A stretch of DNA of 22,638 nucleotides, taken from positions 1 to 22,638 of the IMG/VR virus record IMGVR_UViG_3300011114_000722; one strand, 5' to 3'. The DNA comes from a virus. A program made the position numbers and the translations under genes. A model generated the notes under the pieces. It was not told the origin of the DNA, searched no databases, and saw nothing but the letters and a program-made list of their open reading frames with translations. Shown one piece after another: positions 7,085-15,228 of the stretch. The first letter of the stretch is position 1. Every line of letters begins with the position of its first letter.

Positions 7085-8872
7085 ATGGACAATAAAACCA
7101 AACCACTGATAACTCTCGCGACAATCGTCGGGCAGGAGGAAGCAGTTATCTCCCGCTACATTCACGCCTTCTCTGACGCCGTTGACCACATGGTTTTCGT
7201 GCAGGCAGTCGGAGGCGCAGCGCCTGACTTATCTATGGCGCTGGCGAAGATGACGTGCGAGGACTTTAAGATTCCGGCCACTTTCCTAGAGTATAAAAAT
7301 CAGGCAGGCGAATACGAGCACGTAGACAATTTCGCTGCTGCAAGGCAGGTGGCGTGGGACGCTGCCGCAGCCACCGGCGCTGACTATCTCATGTGGGCAG
7401 ATTGTGACGATACGCTGGCAGCCGGCAGCGCCGAGGCAATCAGCGCAGCGGCTACGGAGGCTAAGTATGACGTTTACGTAATTCCATACAAAGTGGGAGG
7501 CTTCGTTAATGTGGCACAAGAAGTGATGCGCGAGCGGCTGGTGCGCAATACCGGAAAATCCCGCTGGCGCTACTCCGTGCACGAGCAGCTTCGCTTTGAC
7601 GAAGCGGTCAGCTACAGCATCTTGCGCGATGCAATGGTGCTGCACGAGCCGCACGCAACAAAAGCCGGAGGGCATCACCGGAACGTGAACATTTTGCACG
7701 CAGCCACCGAGGATGCAGCGCGCAATTTCTTCTACTTGCATCAGGAGTATTTCCGAACGAATCAGCACGAGAAGTCAAAAGCCTTCGGCGAGGCAGCGTT
7801 TGCCGCCGGCGGTCTGGATACGCTCGAGGCTTACGAAATCCTGCTCAATTTGGCGCAAATGGAAACCGGCGCGAAGGCGAAGGAATACGCCGCTCGAGCA
7901 TTTGAGACGATGCCGGAAAGACGCGAGGCGCTGGCGTTGCTGGCAAACTATGCAATCATTGACAAAAACCACGAGAAAGCGCTTCTGCTTGCGAGGATGA
8001 TGATGGGACTGGGCAAGCCAAAGCGCAGTTACTGGTCACTAAACTGCGACTGGTATGGCTGGAAAGGCTCTGAGCTGTATATGCAAGCGCTCCGGCTCAA
8101 TGGGCAAAGCACAGAGGAATTCGAGCAAAGATACCGCGAAGGCGCAAAGCCTGTCTTTTCGATTATCCACGCCACCCTAGGCAGACCAGAGAAGGCGCTA
8201 GGCATCAGAGAAATGTGGTTGAGCCGTGCCCACTATCCTGAGCGCGTGGAATACATCTACGGGCTGCACGAAGGCGATGTGAAGTCCGGCGCAGTTCTTG
8301 CCGGATTTCAGCACACCGTATCGCCGGAGGGCTGCGGCTGCCCAACGAATTACGACGCTGCCGCCGGCGCAGCGCGAGGCAAGGTGCTTGTGCAGGCGCA
8401 GGACGATTGCTACCCTCCGGCAGGCTGGGACGATATGCTGCTAGAGGCAATCGGCGACCTTGACGCTCCTTGCTTTGTCGCCGTATCCGACGGGACGCGA
8501 AAGGACAAGCTGTGCGTCAATTCAATCATGACGACGGTTTACGCTAAGCAGAAAGCGGCGAAGGAAGGCAGCGGCAGCGGATTCTTTCCTCGAGCCTATG
8601 ACGGGACATTTGCCGATACCGAAAACACTTACAGAGCTTATCTGGACGCAGAGGCAGGGGCGGTGAAGCTGGCAGAGGCTAAGCACATCGTGATTTACCA
8701 CGACCACCCGCACTACAATCCTGCAATCCCTTGGGACTCCACTTACGAGGCTGAGAACTCCACGGAATCAACGCGCAGGAACTGCGCAATTTTCCACGCC
8801 AGAAATCCGCAGGCGGCAAGCGACAAAGTCTTGCAATTCGACGGCGAGCCGGCAAAGGTGGAGGCGTCATGA
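7085..8872 (+). CDS. Two-domain glycosyltransferase (GT2-TPR-GT-A type)
   Basis: A 595-residue protein. Residues 1-200 look like a family 2 glycosyltransferase of the GT2-plus-TPR kind: ITLATIVGQEEAVISRYI at the start, DNFAAARQVAWDAA, then the acidic metal/sugar-nucleotide motif WADCDD (104-109). Residues about 205-345 are helical with TPR-like repeats (EAYEILLNLAQMETGAKAKEYAARAFE and ALALLANYAIIDKNHEKALLLA). Residues about 355-560 begin again as a GT-A fold (PVFSIIHATLGRPEKAL) with a second acidic motif QAQDDCYPP (437-445). No signal peptide. It lies between capsid and connector genes, behind a terminator, and overlaps the next gene by ATGA. It may glycosylate virion proteins or a host surface polymer; the substrate is unknown. 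Confidence 0.82.
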   Translation: MDNKTKPLITLATIVGQEEAVISRYIHAFSDAVDHMVFVQAVGGAAPDLSMALAKMTCEDFKIPATFLEYKNQAGEYEHVDNFAAARQVAWDAAAATGADYLMWADCDDTLAAGSAEAISAAATEAKYDVYVIPYKVGGFVNVAQEVMRERLVRNTGKSRWRYSVHEQLRFDEAVSYSILRDAMVLHEPHATKAGGHHRNVNILHAATEDAARNFFYLHQEYFRTNQHEKSKAFGEAAFAAGGLDTLEAYEILLNLAQMETGAKAKEYAARAFETMPERREALALLANYAIIDKNHEKALLLARMMMGLGKPKRSYWSLNCDWYGWKGSELYMQALRLNGQSTEEFEQRYREGAKPVFSIIHATLGRPEKALGIREMWLSRAHYPERVEYIYGLHEGDVKSGAVLAGFQHTVSPEGCGCPTNYDAAAGAARGKVLVQAQDDCYPPAGWDDMLLEAIGDLDAPCFVAVSDGTRKDKLCVNSIMTTVYAKQKAAKEGSGSGFFPRAYDGTFADTENTYRAYLDAEAGAVKLAEAKHIVIYHDHPHYNPAIPWDSTYEAENSTESTRRNCAIFHARNPQAASDKVLQFDGEPAKVEAS

Positions 8873-9201
8873 GTATGCAAACAATCCTTGCCGCTGACTT
8901 GCTCGCTCTGCGCGGAACGGAAATGACGGCGTCTGCAGTAATTGGCGTAACGACATACACAGTTTTTCTGGATGATTTGCAAAGCGTGGATGCTGATGCC
9001 TTCGGCGGAATGGAGATTGAGAACATGAGAAAAGTGCATTTCCTGACTGCAGACTTGGCAAGCATAGTGAACGGAACCACGATGACATTGCTGGAGCCGA
9101 CAGCCACGCCTAACGCGCCAATCCAACGAAAGAAAATCGTGCTGTCCTCAGTAATTAGCGCCTGTGGCGCTGAGCTGATTGTAACCGTCCGTGGCGCTTA
9201 A
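8869..9201 (+). CDS. Head-tail connector/stopper protein, putative
   Basis: A 110-residue protein at the lambda FI/FII position. The start overlaps the glycosyltransferase stop (ATGA) and is preceded at four bases by GGAGG (8860-8864), an unusually good Shine-Dalgarno for this phage. The sequence alternates strands and short helices (VIGVTTYTVFLDDLQ, MRKVHFLTADLASIVNGTTMTLL, KKIVLSSVISACGAELIVTVRG), consistent with a small beta-barrel head-closure protein that seals the portal after packaging. There is no diagnostic motif; the call is positional. Confidence 0.55.
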   Translation: MSMQTILAADLLALRGTEMTASAVIGVTTYTVFLDDLQSVDADAFGGMEIENMRKVHFLTADLASIVNGTTMTLLEPTATPNAPIQRKKIVLSSVISACGAELIVTVRGA

Positions 9202-9207
9202 ATTCCT

Positions 9208-9648
9208 ATGACTTCAAACGTTGTTACCCACGCCGCAGAAAACGCGCTTGCCGGCCTGCTGACTACCGCATTCGTGGGCACAGTAGCCGAAGCGAAAGTG
9301 TTCGTTTCTGACTCGAATACTGCAAAAGTTCCGCAGCCTTACGTGGTTGTGTATTCATCGGCAGCGGAGGAAGAAATTGCGCCAGCCTGCGGTATCTACA
9401 AAATCGAGCTGAGCGTTCAGTTTTACTCTCATGTAGTGGAAACATCGGCAGCCGAGCGCGACGCAATATGCACGGCGATTAACAATGTAGCCTACAGCGC
9501 CTGCGCCGCTGCGCTCAGCGCTGCCGCCGACTTCCATTGCTACGGGTTCGTTCCAAATGCCGGCAACATGACGATTGACGCCGATCAGAAAAGCTACATT
9601 TACACCGTACTGTTTACGGCGCATTGCATGGCTCGCGACAATGCCTAA
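9208..9648 (+). CDS. Tail completion/terminator protein, putative (gpU/gpZ role)
   Basis: A 146-residue protein between the head-closure candidate and the tail tube. The pattern AAENALAGLLTTAF, then YVVVYSSAAEEEIAPACGIYKIELSVQFYSHV, and helix AERDAICTAINNVAYSACAAAL, then final strand KSYIYTVLFTAHC is the alpha/beta layout common to tail terminator proteins such as gpU: an N-terminal helix, a beta sheet with one long helix packed against it, and a final edge strand. It would cap the tail tube and join it to the head. Only six bases separate it from the previous gene. Assignment is from order and secondary-structure pattern. Confidence 0.6.
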   Translation: MTSNVVTHAAENALAGLLTTAFVGTVAEAKVFVSDSNTAKVPQPYVVVYSSAAEEEIAPACGIYKIELSVQFYSHVVETSAAERDAICTAINNVAYSACAAALSAAADFHCYGFVPNAGNMTIDADQKSYIYTVLFTAHCMARDNA

Positions 9649-9740
9649 ACAGCAGGCTTGCAAAGTGCGCATACAAGCGTATAAGTATCTCGCAGATTGA
9701 CGTATTACACCATCAACAAACCACTCAAAAATTTAATTTT

Positions 9741-10100
9741 ATGGCAGTAATTACAATCGGAACAACCGGAGCCTCTTGGGGACTCACAGCCGAAACCGGA
9801 ATGTTAGTGCAAACAGTCACGGTCAAGGCTACTCGTGAAAAGAATCAGGTGCGCGATAACGTAGGGGAATTTGCAGCGGTGAGCTTTTACAATCCTTTGC
9901 AGACTTTCGCAATCTCCGGCGTGCTGACCGGCACCATCACGAATGCAGCCGCCGGCCTGCTGCTTACGGTCGCCAACACGAACACCGCCAACGGCGTAAC
10001 CACGGGCGGAATTTACGTGGACGACATAGAGATTGCCAAGGCGAATACGGAGTTCAAAAAGATTACGGCAAACGCCACGCAGTATCCTCTCATTGCATAA
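9741..10100 (+). CDS. Tail tube protein, putative
   Basis: A 119-residue protein. I chose ATG 9741 because it has the A/C/T-rich leader shared by other genes here, while the 39 upstream codons of the open frame look non-coding (His/Gln/Cys-rich). The sequence is all-beta (TVKATREKNQVRDNVGEFAAVSFYNPLQTFAISGVLTGTI, then GGIYVDDIEIAKANTEFKKITANATQYPL), as expected for a tube subunit, with an ending resembling the loop-rich tail-tube family. It lies before the G/T chaperones, as lambda V does. It is short for a tail tube (lambda gpV is about 246), so a minor tail protein is possible. Confidence 0.55.
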   Translation: MAVITIGTTGASWGLTAETGMLVQTVTVKATREKNQVRDNVGEFAAVSFYNPLQTFAISGVLTGTITNAAAGLLLTVANTNTANGVTTGGIYVDDIEIAKANTEFKKITANATQYPLIA

Positions 10101-10130
10101 CGCCGCCGGCGCTCCTGCTGGCTTTGACAT

Positions 10131-10535
10131 ATGGACAACATCCCAACAAACGACATTAAGCTGGCAAGTATCTTGATCTCCCTCGGCGTTCCTTTGCGGC
10201 ATACCGACCCGATAACTTGCGTCGCAAGCAATGATGCAGGAGCGGGCAGAAAAGAGGTTTACACGTTCTGGTTTGACGTATCGAACGGCAAGAAAGCGCA
10301 GGCAATGGAGACGATGAGCGCCTACGCCTCGGCTCGTGATTGGAAAGAAATCACGCTGGACATAGAACACCCGCTTTACTGGATGAAAGGCGTGCTCGAA
10401 AACCGAGAAAACCTCCTACACTGGATTCGGAAAAAGGTGCAGCCGATGAAGATTATCACCTGCGGCTCAAAGACGGTGTTGATTGGCGAGAACGCCAGCA
10501 AATCTCTGCGCGATAAAATGAGGAAAATGATTTAA
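10131..10535 (+). CDS. Hypothetical tail-region protein
   Basis: A 134-residue protein of a type I have seen as a conserved hypothetical in tail regions of phages, but with no function known to me. It opens with an LASILISLGVPLR helix, then a beta section (EVYTFWFDVSNGKKA), an acidic/aromatic middle (DIEHPLYWMKGVLENRENLLHWIRKK) and a basic tail (SKSLRDKMRKMI). No signal peptide or membrane segment. It sits between the tail-tube candidate and the G/T chaperone pair, a place that holds no extra gene in lambda, so it may be a phage-specific assembly factor. Confidence 0.6.
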   Translation: MDNIPTNDIKLASILISLGVPLRHTDPITCVASNDAGAGRKEVYTFWFDVSNGKKAQAMETMSAYASARDWKEITLDIEHPLYWMKGVLENRENLLHWIRKKVQPMKIITCGSKTVLIGENASKSLRDKMRKMI

Positions 10536-10553
10536 CCAAAACACAACAACACC

Positions 10554-10928
10554 ATGACAGAACCCGACAACATCATCGACAACGGCTTTTTTGAAATTTT
10601 TGATTTCAAAGGCATAGAAATCCAGCCGCTAACCTACGCACGCCGAGCGCTGATACTTGGCTTGGTCAATCCGGCTGCGCTTTCTTACATGGACGCGCCT
10701 ACATTTCTTTACGGCGCGATATGTCCAGAGCGCGAGCTGATACGCGCACGCCGGAACCTCGAGGCTTTTGATACCGCAGTGGCCGCATGGATTGAGCGCG
10801 TAAAATTCAGCACGACAGACTCGGAGGAAGCCGGCAGGCTGATACAGGCGCTGCTCGAGCATAGCGAAACAAACAAAGCCGAACCCCTGACCGATGCCTC
10901 TTTACAATCTGACCCACTGGGAAACTAA
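10554..10928 (+). CDS. Tail assembly chaperone, G-like
   Basis: A 124-residue protein just upstream of a second short frame, with a canonical -1 slippery heptamer immediately before its stop (see separate entry); this is the hallmark of the lambda G/T chaperone pair. It is acidic overall and helical, as G-like proteins are (ARRALILGLVNPAALSYM, ERELIRARRNLEAFDTAVAAWIERV), and lies two genes before the tape measure. G-like chaperones bind the tape measure and recruit tube subunits. The leader AACCAAAACACAACAACACC shows the A/C-rich type. The frame at 10894-11109 is rejected as coding. Confidence 0.75.
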   Translation: MTEPDNIIDNGFFEIFDFKGIEIQPLTYARRALILGLVNPAALSYMDAPTFLYGAICPERELIRARRNLEAFDTAVAAWIERVKFSTTDSEEAGRLIQALLEHSETNKAEPLTDASLQSDPLGN

Positions 10929-10950
10929 TGGAGCCGCAAGCGTGCGCGGC
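10919..10950 (+). promoter_or_regulatory. Programmed -1 ribosomal frameshift site (G to GT)
   Basis: G GGA AAC at 10919-10925, aligned as X XXY YYZ with the G-gene reading frame and followed at once by its TAA. Lambda uses GGGAAAG at the same place. Slippage by -1 leads to codons CTA then ATG GAG... of the downstream frame, joining it without interruption. A 5-bp GCCGC/GCGGC hairpin (10933-10937 with 10946-10950) begins seven bases after the heptamer, suitable spacing for a stimulator. Confidence 0.8.
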
Positions 10951-11116
10951 GTTCCTCTCTGTGTTGGCACGCTACTTTGGCTGGTCAGAGCATTTCATTC
11001 TGTGGGAGCTACCGATGTGCCGAGCCAACGCGTATTCGCACGCGCTGATGCGAATGCACCACGTAAACACTCAGCCGCCTACGCAGAGCTTATCTGCGGC
11101 ACGAGATGAGATTTGA
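10928..11116 (+). CDS. Tail assembly chaperone, T part (read by frameshift from G, or from its own ATG)
   Basis: This frame encodes 62 residues from ATG 10928, or the C-terminal 63 residues (Leu plus these) of a 187-residue GT fusion if ribosomes slip at 10919-10925. The pattern LARYFGWSEHFILWELPMCRANAYSHALMRM is typical of T-like tail chaperone domains: Gly-Trp-Ser, then aliphatic/Pro and a helix. The fusion is expected in small amounts and would bind the tape measure while G recruits tube protein. The ATG overlaps the G stop (TAATG), so independent re-initiation is a possible alternative. It overlaps the next gene by 11 bases. Confidence 0.7.
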   Translation: MEPQACAAFLSVLARYFGWSEHFILWELPMCRANAYSHALMRMHHVNTQPPTQSLSAARDEI

Positions 11117-11555
11117 CCCCTCAGGCATGGACGCTGCATTTGAAAGGATGCGAAAGGCCGCTAAGGACAAAGGCAAAGACCTTGCCGGCGAGCAAGGGAA
11201 GGCGTTCTTGCAATCCGCAAAGCGCGAGGCATGGCAGGCAGCGCCGACAAAAGACCTTTTAGTGTCCACCGCGCAGCGCCTAGGTTGGCGACTAAAGCGT
11301 CAGAAAGGCGTAAGCATGGCGAAGGAGCTGGCGAGGCGCATTAGGGCAAGGGGCACGTTTTCCCGTGGCTGGAAGATTACCAGCATCAGCAGCGCAGCCA
11401 CTAAAATTCGTATCTGGATTGGAAACGCCGTTACTTACGCCGGCGCTGCGGACGCTAAAAGCCACAGCGCAGAAAAGGCTGCCAACATCGTAGGCGGAAA
11501 ATTCAAGGACAAGCTAACGAGGCTTGCAAAAGCGGCGACTTCAATGTTTACTTAG
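11106..11555 (+). CDS. Hypothetical basic tail protein
   Basis: A 149-residue, strongly basic protein (many Lys/Arg, as in RLGWRLKRQKGVSMAKELARRIRARG) that overlaps the T frame by 11 bases and ends three bases before the tape-measure gene. An N-terminal amphipathic Ala/Lys helix (about 8-50) is followed by a beta-rich piece (GWKITSISSAATKIRIWIGNAVTYA) and a second basic helix. The arrangement is reminiscent of HK97 gp10-like/minor tail proteins (helix, then strands, with a TY near the end), but the position between chaperone and tape measure is unusual. I do not assign a function. Confidence 0.6.
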   Translation: MRFDPSGMDAAFERMRKAAKDKGKDLAGEQGKAFLQSAKREAWQAAPTKDLLVSTAQRLGWRLKRQKGVSMAKELARRIRARGTFSRGWKITSISSAATKIRIWIGNAVTYAGAADAKSHSAEKAANIVGGKFKDKLTRLAKAATSMFT

Positions 11556-11558
11556 TCT

Positions 11559-12899
11559 ATGGCAACCGCATCCGCAACCGGCTACCTCGAGCTGAACATT
11601 GCAGGCTTTGACAAGGCTATTTCGTCGGCGAAAAAAATGCTGGTTGGACTCGCCGGCGCTTTTGCGGGATTCAAGTTGGCGGAATTTTTCAAGGATGGAA
11701 TTGCAAACGCGATAAACTTCGGCAATGAGATGCACAACGCCGCGCAGAAAATCGGTGGCATGGACGCAGGCGTTTTGCTGATTACGCAGAAAGCGCTGGA
11801 AAACGCAGGGCTGAGCGCCGGCGAAGCGCGAACACAAATCAACGGCATGGTGGAGTCAGGGCAAAAGCTCGGCACGCTGTTTAAGGGCGGCGACACAGCG
11901 GCAGCGTTGCAAGCCAGCGCAGCGAGCTACGGCAGCGCCGCCGGAATACTGAGCCGGAGCGCCGCAGCAATTAGCAAAGTGTTTGAGCTGATGGAGTCAA
12001 TCGGTTCAAAAGTGCAGACCTATTTTCTCGCAATGACAGAAGGCTTTGTGAAGCCGCTCACTGCTGTCCTTCAATACCTAAATCAAATTGACCTCGCCGG
12101 CGCAGGCGCATCGTTCGGCAAAGCTATTGCTGACGCCGCTACGATTATTGTAGGGCTGGTAAAAAATGGCGACGTAGGGCTTGTGCTTGGGCTGAGCATA
12201 AAAGTCGGCTTTATGAACGCAGTGGAGTGGCTTACCGGCGCTCTGAAAAACTTGTTTGGGGACAGCGGAGTTAGCAAGGCTATGGGCGACACCCTTGAGA
12301 AATACATTTTCGCTTTCAAAGAAATGTTCCTCGGAATCGCCAGCGCGATTTCTTCCGCTATACTTCTGGCGATTTCCAAAGCAATGCACGGCATAGCAGA
12401 GATGATGCCGGAGTCGCTCGGCGGAAAAATGCACGCTGCCGCAACTTCTACATTCATAGAATCAAGAGCATCTGACAAAGAGTCCGAAGGACATTTCACA
12501 AAGAGCAAGGGAGCATTTGGCTCGGGCAGTGATTTTGGAGGATTTATGTCCGGATTGATCACCGGCGTCACTACGGACGCAAGCAAAGCGCGTGGTGACC
12601 TCGCGACAGCCGTTGCTGCTGCCACCGCAACTGGTAAGGCGCTAGTTGACTCAGGAGTAGGAAAGGCTGGAAAGAAATTTGAACTCAATCAGGCAGCCCT
12701 CGGCACGCAGGAGCCTTACAAAGTAATTGCTGACTCGCTAGCGAAAGTGGGCGGCGGCGGCGGCTTCATTTCATCGAGCATGAGCATCGAAGCGCGAGAG
12801 GCGCTAAAAGCAAACCAAACGAGACAAATGCAGCTCGAGGTGTTAAAAGCAATTCAAGTGGGCGTGCAAGCGTTCGTGCAACCGGTAATGCTCAACTAA
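11559..12899 (+). CDS. Tail tape measure protein
   Basis: A 446-residue Ala/Gly-rich, mainly helical protein after the G/T pair, as expected. Hydrophobic segments near residues 27-50 (MLVGLAGAFAGFKLAEFF) and about 245-270 (IASAISSAILLAISKAM) match the putative membrane-active segments of tape measures. The C-terminus ends in helices (EAREALKANQTRQMQLEVLKAIQ). Tape-measure length sets tail length; at about 0.15 nm per residue it predicts a tail of roughly 65-70 nm, short for a siphovirus (lambda gpH has 853 residues). No lytic or peptidase domain recognised. The start is a plain ATG three bases after the preceding stop. Confidence 0.85.
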   Translation: MATASATGYLELNIAGFDKAISSAKKMLVGLAGAFAGFKLAEFFKDGIANAINFGNEMHNAAQKIGGMDAGVLLITQKALENAGLSAGEARTQINGMVESGQKLGTLFKGGDTAAALQASAASYGSAAGILSRSAAAISKVFELMESIGSKVQTYFLAMTEGFVKPLTAVLQYLNQIDLAGAGASFGKAIADAATIIVGLVKNGDVGLVLGLSIKVGFMNAVEWLTGALKNLFGDSGVSKAMGDTLEKYIFAFKEMFLGIASAISSAILLAISKAMHGIAEMMPESLGGKMHAAATSTFIESRASDKESEGHFTKSKGAFGSGSDFGGFMSGLITGVTTDASKARGDLATAVAAATATGKALVDSGVGKAGKKFELNQAALGTQEPYKVIADSLAKVGGGGGFISSSMSIEAREALKANQTRQMQLEVLKAIQVGVQAFVQPVMLN

Positions 12900-12901
12900 T
12901 T

Positions 12902-13648
12902 ATGCCAATCATACAAGTCGGAAACATTGGTGCGAATTATCAGCCGGACGGCGACAACGTAAAGCAAGGCGCAGACGGCAGCGGCGATGCAACGCTAGTT
13001 TACAAGGTATCAGCGGTAGGCTTCACGCTTGCCAACATTCCTGCACCGCTGAGCGTTCACCCTGTGTATTCTCAGCTTCGGCTCTACGAGGCGTCGGTGG
13101 CTCGAGAGGCAGGGTCGTGGATGACAGTTACGGCCACTTACCGAGGGGTGTTGCTGGCGAACCCTGCGATTTATATGCAGGAGCAGTTTACGATTTCGAC
13201 GACGGAAGCGCCCGTAGAAACGCATCCTTTGTTTTCTCTGCCTAGGGCTGCTCCCCGAGTAACTTCCACGGAGCTTTCGCAAATAAGGAAGGCGCTGGAA
13301 AGCAATGTGGAGTATAACGTAAATACATTTCCCGCTGTGACGGCGTTCGGAATAGTTTTGTGGCAAAAGCTGCGGCGAGGGATTGAAAGCTACCTGCGCA
13401 TCGGCGGCGTTTATCGGCAGACCTACATACAAGTTGATATTCCGCAGAACTACTCGGGTATGGGGCGCATTGCCGCCGTTGCAGGAGCGCCCGCTACGCC
13501 GGCTGGGACGAACTTTCTGTGGACTGCTTTCAATTGGCGCAAGCAAGGCGGCGTCGTTACGGTAGAAAAAGAGTATACGCTTAGCGGGCTGGAAGGGTGG
13601 GAGCCGGAGCTTTACGACAGCACTTATCTCGCAGCATTTGGATTGTAA
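12902..13648 (+). CDS. Tail-tip protein, unknown family
   Basis: A 248-residue protein directly after the tape measure, where distal-tail and baseplate genes lie. It is mostly beta: VKQGADGSGDATLVYKVSAV, YSQLRLYEASVAREAGSWMTVTATYRGVL, and TVEKEYTLSGLEGWEPELY at the end. No collagen, fibronectin or hydrolase motif was seen. The start has no Shine-Dalgarno (the stop of the tape measure is two bases before). A distal tail protein or adaptor role is plausible from position, not shown by sequence. Confidence 0.65.
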   Translation: MPIIQVGNIGANYQPDGDNVKQGADGSGDATLVYKVSAVGFTLANIPAPLSVHPVYSQLRLYEASVAREAGSWMTVTATYRGVLLANPAIYMQEQFTISTTEAPVETHPLFSLPRAAPRVTSTELSQIRKALESNVEYNVNTFPAVTAFGIVLWQKLRRGIESYLRIGGVYRQTYIQVDIPQNYSGMGRIAAVAGAPATPAGTNFLWTAFNWRKQGGVVTVEKEYTLSGLEGWEPELYDSTYLAAFGL

Positions 13649-13668
13649 AAAAATAAACACACTAAAAT

Positions 13669-14043
13669 ATGGCAAACGAAGCACAAGCAAACGCATCGCT
13701 GAATTTCAGCAAATCCGGCGCTGTTCTGGCAGGCGCAGCCGGCACAGCGACGACAGTCGCTGGCACCAAGTGCGCGAACGTCACGCAGCTTATCCCTACG
13801 GCATCAACTGTGGTGGCCTTCGGCGCAATCACCGCTGTCGGCTGGTTCATCATTCAAAACCTCGACAATACAAATTACGTAGACATTGGCTTTGACAATT
13901 CTACGTGGCCGATTCGATTAAAGGCAGACGCGAACGCAGGCAATGCCGGCGGATTCATCATGGCGCAAGGCAACTCGCCTACGGTATATGCTCGAGCAAA
14001 TTCTGCGTCCTGCTCAATTCTTGCGCGTGGCCTTGACTTGTAA
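13669..14043 (+). CDS. Small beta-rich structural protein
   Basis: A 124-residue protein in the tail-tip cluster with an A-rich leader (AAATAAACACACTAAAAT). The sequence is nearly all strands and small residues (AQANASLNFSKSGAVLAGAAGTATTVAG, GWFIIQNLDNTNYVDIGFDN, SPTVYARANSASCSILARG). The NLDNTNYVDIG element occurs in small beta-sandwich virion proteins in many phages; their exact role is usually not known. It could decorate the tail or form part of the fibre base. Followed after five bases by the fibre-like gene. Confidence 0.65.
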   Translation: MANEAQANASLNFSKSGAVLAGAAGTATTVAGTKCANVTQLIPTASTVVAFGAITAVGWFIIQNLDNTNYVDIGFDNSTWPIRLKADANAGNAGGFIMAQGNSPTVYARANSASCSILARGLDL

Positions 14044-14048
14044 TTTCA

Positions 14049-15182
14049 ATGAGCGATTACGGATTACCGGATTTTGAAGCAGGCTCGCCGCTGGCGATAC
14101 AGCTGTCGGCTTCGGTAATGAATGCGCTGCGCGACCGCATCAGTCGGAACACTCCGCTGGCAGGCAATGGCATCAGGACGCGCCAAACGGAAGCGGGCAC
14201 AATCATTGAAATCAACAGGCAGCCGCTTACGCTGGGCGCTTACGACAATCCATACCTGCTCGGCTCGCGTGGATATGGCAGCAGCACCGCCGGCGCAGCT
14301 ACTGTTATTGGCAGCAGCCTAAACTGGGGCAGCGCCACGGCTGATGCTTATACGGCGTGGGGAGGCAGCGCAGACACCACAGCGGCAGTTACTGTGCCGT
14401 ATTATGACCAGTGGCATCGCGACCGACCGCCGCTCGATTCATCGGACGACATTACGATGGGCGGCAAGGTGTCAGTCATGACGAGGATTCTGCACAATAG
14501 CGGAGATAATTACTACGTGCCGGAAATGCGCGCTTGCACCTTCGATTCCCGAGGGGCGCTAGTGCTCGTGGACGTCGAGTCGCCGGCTTCGGGCGCTTCG
14601 AACTATTCGACGCGCATCAGGGCAGAGATGCACCCGTGGCAATGCTACATAACAGCGCTCGCAACGAATAGCTGCTCGGTAAAAATCAACCCGAACTCCA
14701 CGCTGATGCAGACGTGGGATTATCGCGCTGCTTGGTATCTGGCAACGTGGAGGGATGCATGGGCACACGCGAATATAACGAACTTTGCGAGCACTTTCGT
14801 TTTGACAGCAGCCACACATTGTGTCTGGATGGAGGTTGAGTTCACAGGAGGTGATATAACTTCTGTTTATATAAAAAATGGAGTCCCAGGAGCAGTGACT
14901 TGGAATGCCGATCTTCGTTATGTTTCTTCTGACAATCATGTAGTTGGCTCTGGCGATTTTATTTGGTATCAACTGCTTGCCTACTTTAAGCCGAGTGCCA
15001 GTGGTGATGGAGGGGCTGAAGTTGATGCTGTTTTCGGTGGCGTAAATTACAAGCTGATGTGCCCAACGACCACTCATTTGATGCAGGGTTATATCCGTGC
15101 AGCAGAGAGTAACGATCCGACCTCTGTTGATGATTATTACGCCATCACCCCTTGGTATGGCTGCTGGTTCCCGACCTCATAA
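14049..15182 (+). CDS. Tail fibre/receptor-binding protein, probable
   Basis: A 377-residue protein. Residues about 8-60 (EAGSPLAIQLSASVMNALRD and the GIRTRQTEAGTIIEI strand) look like a conserved attachment domain; residues 60-377 are Gly/Ser/Thr/Trp-rich beta sequence typical of fibre tips. From about 14800 the DNA changes: it becomes more T-rich, loses the GCCGGC/CTCGAG words common upstream, and a GATC appears at 14910, one of very few in the window. This suggests the C-terminal half was exchanged by recombination while the N-terminal anchor stayed. It would bind the host surface. No enzyme motif was seen. Confidence 0.68.
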   Translation: MSDYGLPDFEAGSPLAIQLSASVMNALRDRISRNTPLAGNGIRTRQTEAGTIIEINRQPLTLGAYDNPYLLGSRGYGSSTAGAATVIGSSLNWGSATADAYTAWGGSADTTAAVTVPYYDQWHRDRPPLDSSDDITMGGKVSVMTRILHNSGDNYYVPEMRACTFDSRGALVLVDVESPASGASNYSTRIRAEMHPWQCYITALATNSCSVKINPNSTLMQTWDYRAAWYLATWRDAWAHANITNFASTFVLTAATHCVWMEVEFTGGDITSVYIKNGVPGAVTWNADLRYVSSDNHVVGSGDFIWYQLLAYFKPSASGDGGAEVDAVFGGVNYKLMCPTTTHLMQGYIRAAESNDPTSVDDYYAITPWYGCWFPTS

Positions 15183-15228
15183 ACTTTCTCCTTTTAATTT
15201 CAAAAAACACAGCTACTATCCAATAACC

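Noticed and set aside
9624-9740. Upstream extension of the tail-tube frame
   Set aside because: The extra 39 codons overlap the previous gene, look non-coding, and ATG 9741 has the typical leader.
10894-11109. +1-frame open frame overlapping G and T chaperone genes
   Set aside because: The slippery heptamer is of -1 type and leads into the 10928 frame, whose product looks T-like; this frame does not.
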